Shown: positions 53,149 through 57,289 of the stretch, piece after piece
How the letters are laid out: each line of letters begins with the position of its first letter
How positions within the stretch are numbered: the first letter of the stretch is position 1
From: Phycisphaerales bacterium Planc_01
Lineage (GTDB): Bacteria > Planctomycetota > Phycisphaerae > Sedimentisphaerales > Anaerobacaceae
Reading direction: 5' to 3'
Assembly: GCA_001603075.1 (NCBI GenBank)
Contig: LVBB01000006.1
Span: 82,890 to 140,178 of the forward strand
DNA length: 57,289 nucleotides
Program-made: the position numbers and the translations under genes
Notes under the pieces: generated by a model
Seen by the model: the letters and a program-made list of their open reading frames with translations, nothing else
Database searches by the model: none
What the model was told of the DNA's origin: nothing

Positions 53149-54009
53149 ATGTCACGCGACGACCGGCTCGACCCGGACAGAATCGGCGAGAGGCTCAGGA
53201 CCCAACGGATCGGACGAAAGGTCCTCGTCTACGACCGGACGGCCAGCACGAATGACGTCGCCGCCGAGTATGCCCGCAACCCCGAAAACGACGGGCTCGT
53301 GGTCTTCGCCGAGGAGCAGACGTCCGGCCGGGGCCGCACCGGCGCCCAATGGCAAAGCCCGTACGGCGAGAGCCTGCTGTTCTCCGTGCTTCTGATCGAC
53401 GGCACGCTGGCCGGCGAGATGCTGTCGCTGACCTGCGCCGTGGCGGTGGCCGAGGCCCTGGGCGACGTCGGCGGCCACCACGCCCGAATCAAGTGGCCCA
53501 ACGACATCCTGCTGGCCGGCCGCAAAGTCTGCGGCATCCTCGTCGAATCGAAGCGCGTCGTGCGATTGCCTGAGAGCTTGAGCAGTCCTTTACGAGCGAC
53601 GAGCCAAGCCTGCCCCGAGCGAAGCCGAGGGGAGATACGAGATACGACCGTAATCGGGATGGGAATCAACTGCCATCAGACCGTCGATTCGTTCCCGCCG
53701 GAATTGCGTGACATCGCCACCAGTCTGGACCTCGTCGCCGGCGTCCGTTGCGATCGCATCACGCTGGCCCGGCGAACCCTCGCCTCACTGGACCATTGGC
53801 TCCTGACCGCCGGCAAGACCCCCGAGCGCGTCATCGAGACCTGGAAGGGCCTGAGCACGCAACTGGCCCAGCGCGTCACCCTCACCTGCAACGGCCGCAC
53901 CTCCACCGGCCACTGCATCGGGATCGACCCCGTCAAAGGCCTGATCCTCCAGCTCGACCGAGGCGGCGTCCGCATGTTCGACGCCGCCCACACCACGATC
54001 CTCAAGTGA
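53149..54009 (+). CDS. birA: Biotin-[acetyl-CoA carboxylase] ligase with in-frame repeat insertion
   Basis: The 286-residue protein attaches biotin to acetyl-CoA carboxylase and other carriers. Typical motifs: STNDVAAEYA, EEQTSGRGRTGAQW, IKWPNDILL..RKVCGILVES and VIGMGINC. It has no N-terminal DNA-binding domain, so it is the simple enzyme and not a repressor. Between VESKRVV and VIGMGIN, where homologues have a short loop, about 15-20 extra residues (including CPERSRGE) come from a dispersed repeat (53601-53646) in the same reading frame. The insert lies on a surface loop and probably does not abolish activity. Confidence 0.93.
   Translation: MSRDDRLDPDRIGERLRTQRIGRKVLVYDRTASTNDVAAEYARNPENDGLVVFAEEQTSGRGRTGAQWQSPYGESLLFSVLLIDGTLAGEMLSLTCAVAVAEALGDVGGHHARIKWPNDILLAGRKVCGILVESKRVVRLPESLSSPLRATSQACPERSRGEIRDTTVIGMGINCHQTVDSFPPELRDIATSLDLVAGVRCDRITLARRTLASLDHWLLTAGKTPERVIETWKGLSTQLAQRVTLTCNGRTSTGHCIGIDPVKGLILQLDRGGVRMFDAAHTTILK
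53601..53646. repeat. Dispersed repeat copy A (inside birA)
   Basis: 46 bases that match 54291-54336 with three mismatches. The core TGCCCCGAGC.AAGCCGAGGGG is a near-palindrome. In birA's frame it encodes a CPERSRGE peptide. Confidence 0.85.
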
Positions 54010-54012
54010 CAG

Positions 54013-54033
54013 CCTCGCGGCAAGGCCGCGAGG
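54013..54033 (+). terminator. Probable terminator hairpin after birA
   Basis: CCTCGCGGC and GCCGCGAGG form a perfect 9-bp stem with an AAG loop three bases after the birA stop (54009). The following sequence is AT-rich but not a T-run. Confidence 0.6.
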
Positions 54034-54034
54034 C

Positions 54035-54066
54035 ATTGATGATTGATAATTGATTATTGACTATTG
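54035..54066. repeat. AT-rich degenerate short tandem repeat
   Basis: Repeated ATTGATnATTGA-type units in an otherwise GC-rich intergenic region. Units are 6-8 bases and imperfect. Similar units are found in many environmental bacterial genomes as dispersed elements. Confidence 0.6.
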
Positions 54067-54114
54067 CCCGGGCACACTTCTGGTTGTCATCGCGAGCGGC
54101 GCACCGCCCTTCTC

Positions 54115-54214
54115 TGTCATCCCGAGCGGAGCAACGCGGAGTCGAGGGATCTGGCCAGAGACCGGGCGCGCTTCCTCTTCGCGACCAGATCCCTCGACGG
54201 CGCTCGGAATGACA
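54115..54214. repeat. Large imperfect inverted repeat element
   Basis: Arms 54115-54154 and 54185-54214: TGTCATyCCGAGCG (13 of 14) and GTCGAGGGATCTGG (14 of 14) are complementary, with a 30-base centre. A third partial copy of the TGTCAT..CGAGCG unit lies at 54085-54099. Looks like a short non-coding palindromic element (MITE- or REP-like). Confidence 0.7.
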
Positions 54215-54290
54215 AAGTCGTGGTCGAGCATGATTCATCGTCGAGCGGTTCATCAGGCAGTCAACCCTCGTTTCTGCTCCTGCGAGATAC

Positions 54291-54336
54291 GAGCACAGCC
54301 TGCCCCGAGCAAAGCCGAGGGGAGATACGAGATACG
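54291..54336. repeat. Dispersed repeat copy B (next to the prepilin-like gene stop)
   Basis: Second copy of the 46-base repeat of birA, two bases before the stop codon of the minus-strand gene at 54339. The bases GAGATACGAGATACG at the end are themselves a small direct duplication. Confidence 0.8.
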
Positions 54337-54338
54337 CG

Positions 54339-55229
54339 TCAATAGTCCTTGAACCTGCGCATCCATTCGGGCCAGTCTTCGGGCTGGACGCCGCCGGCAC
54401 GAGTCCAGGGTCCGGCGGTGTCGAAGTGGCGATGCCACTTGAGCGTCCAGAGTTCCTTGAGGCCCACCCGTCGGACCGAGAAGTCCATGAACAGGGCGTT
54501 CACCGCGCCGTCGTGACGATTGATGCACTCAAGATTTCCTGAGCCGAATAGCGATGCCATCGATGCCCTGACAGAGATCGTCGGGATCGCGTCGCATTCC
54601 GGCGGGGAAGGCCCGAAGCGGTCCCAGTACGACGTGCACCACATCGAAGCGCTGTCGAGCAACAACGGCACGCGGTCCCGACCTCGGATGTTGTTCGTTT
54701 GCCAGATTCGCACCGGACGAGAGTCAGAGTCGTCTGAGTCTGGCGCAAAATACGATCCCACAACGCCACTGAGGCCGTAGCTGCCATAGGATACCCCGCA
54801 GCCGTAGGGCGTCCACTCGACATATCCATGAGACCCGCCGCTCCAGGCCAGGAACGTCCCGCCGCGGGTTCCCTCCTCGGAATAGACGAACTTCCGAGCC
54901 ATGGGACAACAGATGATGCTCTCGCCCTCCTCCCGTCCGGCCAGTTCCCACAGCCCCCACATGCTACGGGTGAAGGTCGGGGGATAGATCCTCTCTGGGC
55001 TCTTCCAGTCCGGGGACCAGAAACTCCCACCGTTGTCATTGACCGACGCCGCCATGAACGTACCCCACTGGCGTAGGTTGGCTTGGCAAACCACCGCCTG
55101 CGCCTGCTTCCGCGCCCGCGACAGGGCGGGCATCGCCAGGGCGATCAGCAGCGCGATGATGGAAATGACCACCAGCAGTTCGATCAGTGTGAATGCCCGC
55201 TTGCTGTCGATTCGCTTTCTCGCATTCAT
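54339..55229 (-). CDS. Prepilin-like H-X9-DG secreted protein
   Basis: The 296-residue protein starts with a class III signal (RAFTLIELLVVISIIALLIALAMPAL), Glu at mature position 5, then a long extracellular region. The C-terminal third has HDGAVNALFMDFSVRRV, fitting the H-X9-DG motif of the DUF1559-type proteins that are abundant in Planctomycetes. Its signal is processed by a prepilin peptidase; the secretion operon at 1-5056 might export it. Several Cys residues suggest disulfides. Role unknown. Confidence 0.85.
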   Translation of the reverse strand: MNARKRIDSKRAFTLIELLVVISIIALLIALAMPALSRARKQAQAVVCQANLRQWGTFMAASVNDNGGSFWSPDWKSPERIYPPTFTRSMWGLWELAGREEGESIICCPMARKFVYSEEGTRGGTFLAWSGGSHGYVEWTPYGCGVSYGSYGLSGVVGSYFAPDSDDSDSRPVRIWQTNNIRGRDRVPLLLDSASMWCTSYWDRFGPSPPECDAIPTISVRASMASLFGSGNLECINRHDGAVNALFMDFSVRRVGLKELWTLKWHRHFDTAGPWTRAGGVQPEDWPEWMRRFKDY

Positions 55230-55391
55230 GGCTTCCGCACTCCCCGGCTCGACAAGGAGCTTTCACGCCGCATCGTGCTGTTGCTGGTGATCGGCGGTCG
55301 TCGCTGTTCGACATCTATTATCATTATCGCATTTCCGCCCTCGGCGTCAGGTGCGAAACCTGCAAGGTCTTCTGGGGCCCTTCTGGGTTTC

Positions 55392-55418
55392 ATAGGACCC
55401 GTAGGACCAATAGGACCT
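55392..55418. repeat. Three tandem 9-base units (TAGGACC type)
   Basis: Three units of the form nTAGGACCn in phase, each 9 bases long (TAGGACC at 55393, 55402 and 55411). In one frame they read Gly-Pro-x, but no gene is supported here. It lies in the gap before the fucosidase gene. Confidence 0.6.
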
Positions 55419-55460
55419 CTTGTGTTGGGGTTGACCGTTTCCCGGTGGGTGTCGGGCGGG

Positions 55461-55466
55461 TATACT
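55461..55466 (+). promoter_or_regulatory. Possible -10 element for the fucosidase gene
   Basis: TATACT 40 bases before the ATG at 55506. The only nearby TTGACC (55431-55436) is 24 bases away, too far for a standard promoter; a TTTCCC at 17 bases is weak. Confidence 0.3.
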
Positions 55467-55505
55467 GGGCGCACGCGACAGGAATCCATCGAAAGGAGCC
55501 GATCT

Positions 55506-57227
55506 ATGAGAAGATGCGGACACAAACAGGCAGTGCGAGTCGTGGGGATTGTTCTATGCATCGCAGGCGCGTGGGCCCAGTCGTGCCCTGCCGCCGGCGA
55601 CCCGATGCAGGCGTGGCGGGACATGAAGTTCGGGCTTTTTGTGCATTGGGGCCCGGTCAGTCTCGTCGGGACCGAGATCGGCTGGTCGCGCGGGCGCGAG
55701 GTGCCGAGCGAGGAGTACGACCAACTCTACAAGCGGTTCAATCCCACGCAGTTCGACGCCGAGGCGTGGGTGACGGTGGCCAAACGAGCGGGGATGAAAT
55801 ACCTCGTCCTGACGTCGAAGCACCACGACGGGTTCTGTCTGTGGCCGTCGAAGTATACCGACTACCATATCGGCAACACGCCATTCAAGCGGGACGTGAT
55901 GCGTGAGCTGGCCGACGCCTGCGCCAAGCACGGCATCCAGTTCTGCACGTACCACTCGATCTGCGACTGGTATCATCCGGACTATCCGCTGGGCAGTCCC
56001 GGCGGCCGCACGAAGAAGCCGAACCCCGACATGCCCCGCTATTACGAGTACCTCAGGAACCAGACCCGCGAGATCATCGAGAACTACGGCCCGCTGGGCA
56101 TCATGTGGTTCGACGGCGAGTGGGAAGAGCCCTGGACGCTCGAATACGGCAATGAGTTGTATGCCTATCTGAAGGGTCTCCAACCGACGCTCGTGATCAA
56201 CAACCGCGTGAGCAAGGGCCGCCAGGGCATGGCCGGCGTCACCGCGCAGGCGCACCTGAACGCGGGCGACTACGACACGCCGGAGCAGCGCATCGGCAAT
56301 TTCCAGAACGACCGCCCGTGGGAAACCTGCATGACCATCTGCCAGCAGTGGGCCTGGAAGCCGGACGACGTGATGAAATCCGAGAAGGAGTGCATCCAGA
56401 CGCTCGTGCGCGTCGTCGGAGGCGACGGCAACCTGCTGTTCAACGTCGGGCCGATGCCCGACGGGCGGATCGAACCGCGACAGGTGGACCGACTGATGGA
56501 GATGGGCCGGTGGCTCGACAAGTATGGTCAGACCATCTACACCACGCGCGGCGGTCCCTTCAAGACCACCGCCTCCCTGGCCAGCACCTATCAGGGCAAC
56601 ACCATCTACGTTCACATCCTCGACTGGCCGGATGGGGCCATCGCTCTGCCCCCGCTGCCGAAGCGGATCGTCCGTTCATCGATCCTGACCGGCGGCTCAG
56701 TCACCGTCCGCCAGACCGCCGAGGCCATCTCGATTGTTGTGCCCGAGGGCGACCGCGATCCGATCGACACGATCGTGGCGCTGACGCTTGACGGCCCGGC
56801 GGCCGACATCGAGCCGGTCGCCCTGCCGTCGGCTTCTCTGGCCGCAGGCAAGAAGGCCTCGGCCTCCAACGTCTTTCAGAACAGTGATGCCTACGGCCCG
56901 GACAAGGCCTTCGACGACGATCCGGGGACGCGTTGGGCCACCGACTCGGGCGTCAAGCAGGCGTGGCTGGAGGTGGACCTGGGCGTGCGCGAGACAATCT
57001 CGCGAGTGGCGATCAGCGAGGCCTATAGCCGCGTCCGGCGCTTCGAGCTGCAATACGCAGACGGCGGAACGTGGACGACCTTCTTCGAGGGCCGGCGAAT
57101 CGGCGAGAAGTTCGCCGCCGATTTCGAGCCCGTTACCACCCAGCGCGTCCGGCTGAACATCCTCGAAGCCGCCGATGGCCCGACCATCTGGGAGTTCCAG
57201 CTCCTGGCTCCCAGGAAGGCCCCGTAG
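55506..57227 (+). CDS. Secreted GH29 alpha-L-fucosidase with F5/8 type C domain
   Basis: The 573-residue protein has a signal peptide (VVGIVLCIAGAWAQSCPA, cleavage near residue 28). The GH29 barrel shows MKFGLFVHWGP, KHHDGFCLW and the nucleophile Asp 203 in IMWFDGEWE, plus NNRVS and LLFNVGPMPDG typical of the family. A beta-sandwich follows at about 360-430, then a discoidin/CBM32-like domain (about 452-570; AFDDDPGTRWATDSG, WLEVDLG). It removes terminal fucose from glycans. ATG 55506 has AAGGAG 7 bases upstream; the open frame continues upstream into repeats but is not conserved there. Confidence 0.93.
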   Translation: MRRCGHKQAVRVVGIVLCIAGAWAQSCPAAGDPMQAWRDMKFGLFVHWGPVSLVGTEIGWSRGREVPSEEYDQLYKRFNPTQFDAEAWVTVAKRAGMKYLVLTSKHHDGFCLWPSKYTDYHIGNTPFKRDVMRELADACAKHGIQFCTYHSICDWYHPDYPLGSPGGRTKKPNPDMPRYYEYLRNQTREIIENYGPLGIMWFDGEWEEPWTLEYGNELYAYLKGLQPTLVINNRVSKGRQGMAGVTAQAHLNAGDYDTPEQRIGNFQNDRPWETCMTICQQWAWKPDDVMKSEKECIQTLVRVVGGDGNLLFNVGPMPDGRIEPRQVDRLMEMGRWLDKYGQTIYTTRGGPFKTTASLASTYQGNTIYVHILDWPDGAIALPPLPKRIVRSSILTGGSVTVRQTAEAISIVVPEGDRDPIDTIVALTLDGPAADIEPVALPSASLAAGKKASASNVFQNSDAYGPDKAFDDDPGTRWATDSGVKQAWLEVDLGVRETISRVAISEAYSRVRRFELQYADGGTWTTFFEGRRIGEKFAADFEPVTTQRVRLNILEAADGPTIWEFQLLAPRKAP

Positions 57228-57268
57228 GCGCACCGTGTATGTGAAACATCCTCGCATGTGTGTGGCAG

Positions 57269-57289
57269 CCTCAAGGCGCAGCCTTGGGG
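57269..57289 (+). terminator. Probable terminator hairpin after the fucosidase gene
   Basis: CCTCAAGGC and GCCTTGGGG form a 9-bp stem (one G-T pair) with a GCA loop at the very edge of the window, 42 bases after the stop. The shape resembles the birA hairpin; whether a T-run follows lies outside the window. Confidence 0.5.

Noticed and set aside
55083-55505. N-terminal extension of the fucosidase, including a Gly-Pro-x collagen-like stretch (GPVGPIGPL).
   Set aside because: The signal peptide and AAGGAG site start at 55506; the Gly-Pro run is a by-product of a 9-base repeat in non-coding DNA.
1-57289. tRNA, rRNA, CRISPR, integrase or transposase genes.
   Set aside because: Read through on both strands without finding cloverleaf-like motifs, spaced repeats or recombinase signatures; a dedicated scan (tRNAscan-SE, CRISPRCasFinder) was not possible.

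Overview
The window is high-GC bacterial chromosome, very probably from the Planctomycetota (Phycisphaerae-like). The lineage call rests on a PVC-superphylum 'small basic protein' at 16.4 kb, prepilin-headed H-X9-DG proteins, a Tat-exported sugar-isomerase-like protein, a secreted FG-GAP repeat protein, a TPR/SGNH-carbamoyltransferase cluster, and many secreted glycoside hydrolases. No rRNA, tRNA, CRISPR array, insertion sequence or phage gene was recognised.

Layout. 1-5056 (minus): a type II secretion/type IV pilus-like operon (short GspE, two GspF paralogues, three prepilins; the last is cut by the window edge). 5252-6339 (plus): an ECF sigma factor and a zinc-finger anti-sigma-like membrane protein. 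6699-11340 (plus): the most interesting block, three adjacent genes that look like a complete but highly modified Hsp70 cycle: a two-TM protein with a GrpE-like C-terminus, a lid-less DnaK homologue, and a membrane-anchored protein ending in TerB-like and degenerate J-like domains. 11390-16220 (minus): a carbamoyltransferase, SxtJ-like, DUF5989-like and SGNH/TPR cluster. 16407-17525 (minus): small basic protein and a membrane protein. 17875-24093 (plus): a lipoprotein with a structured leader, then rpmF-plsX-fabH-fabD-fabG-acpP-fabF, the fatty acid initiation and elongation cluster. 24211-29499: a Na+/Ca2+ exchanger-like protein, a RACo-type corrinoid-protein activator, a small Cys-rich protein, and a second ECF sigma/anti-sigma module with a secreted coiled-coil protein.

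29560-37450 (minus): rhomboid protease, lgt, panD, panC, a FolK-deoxynucleoside kinase fusion, a secreted GH106-like hydrolase and dapL. 37814-43969 (plus): a Tat-exported FucI/AraA-like protein, a GH141-like beta-helix protein and an FG-GAP repeat protein. 43978-49055 (minus): Ser/Thr kinase, DUF3616-like secreted protein, a PEP-CTERM-like protein, an RpiB-family protein lacking key catalytic residues, and a spermidine synthase-like protein. 49309-54009 (plus): M14 peptidase lipoprotein, uvrB, nadC and birA. 54339-57227: an H-X9-DG prepilin-like protein and a GH29 fucosidase with an F5/8-type-C domain.

The 53.6-55.4 kb stretch is a nest of short dispersed repeats, one of which sits in frame inside birA. 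The GH29, GH106-like, GH141-like and FucI-like genes suggest a life degrading fucose- or rhamnose-containing polysaccharides. All functional calls are from reading motifs by eye; no database search was possible.
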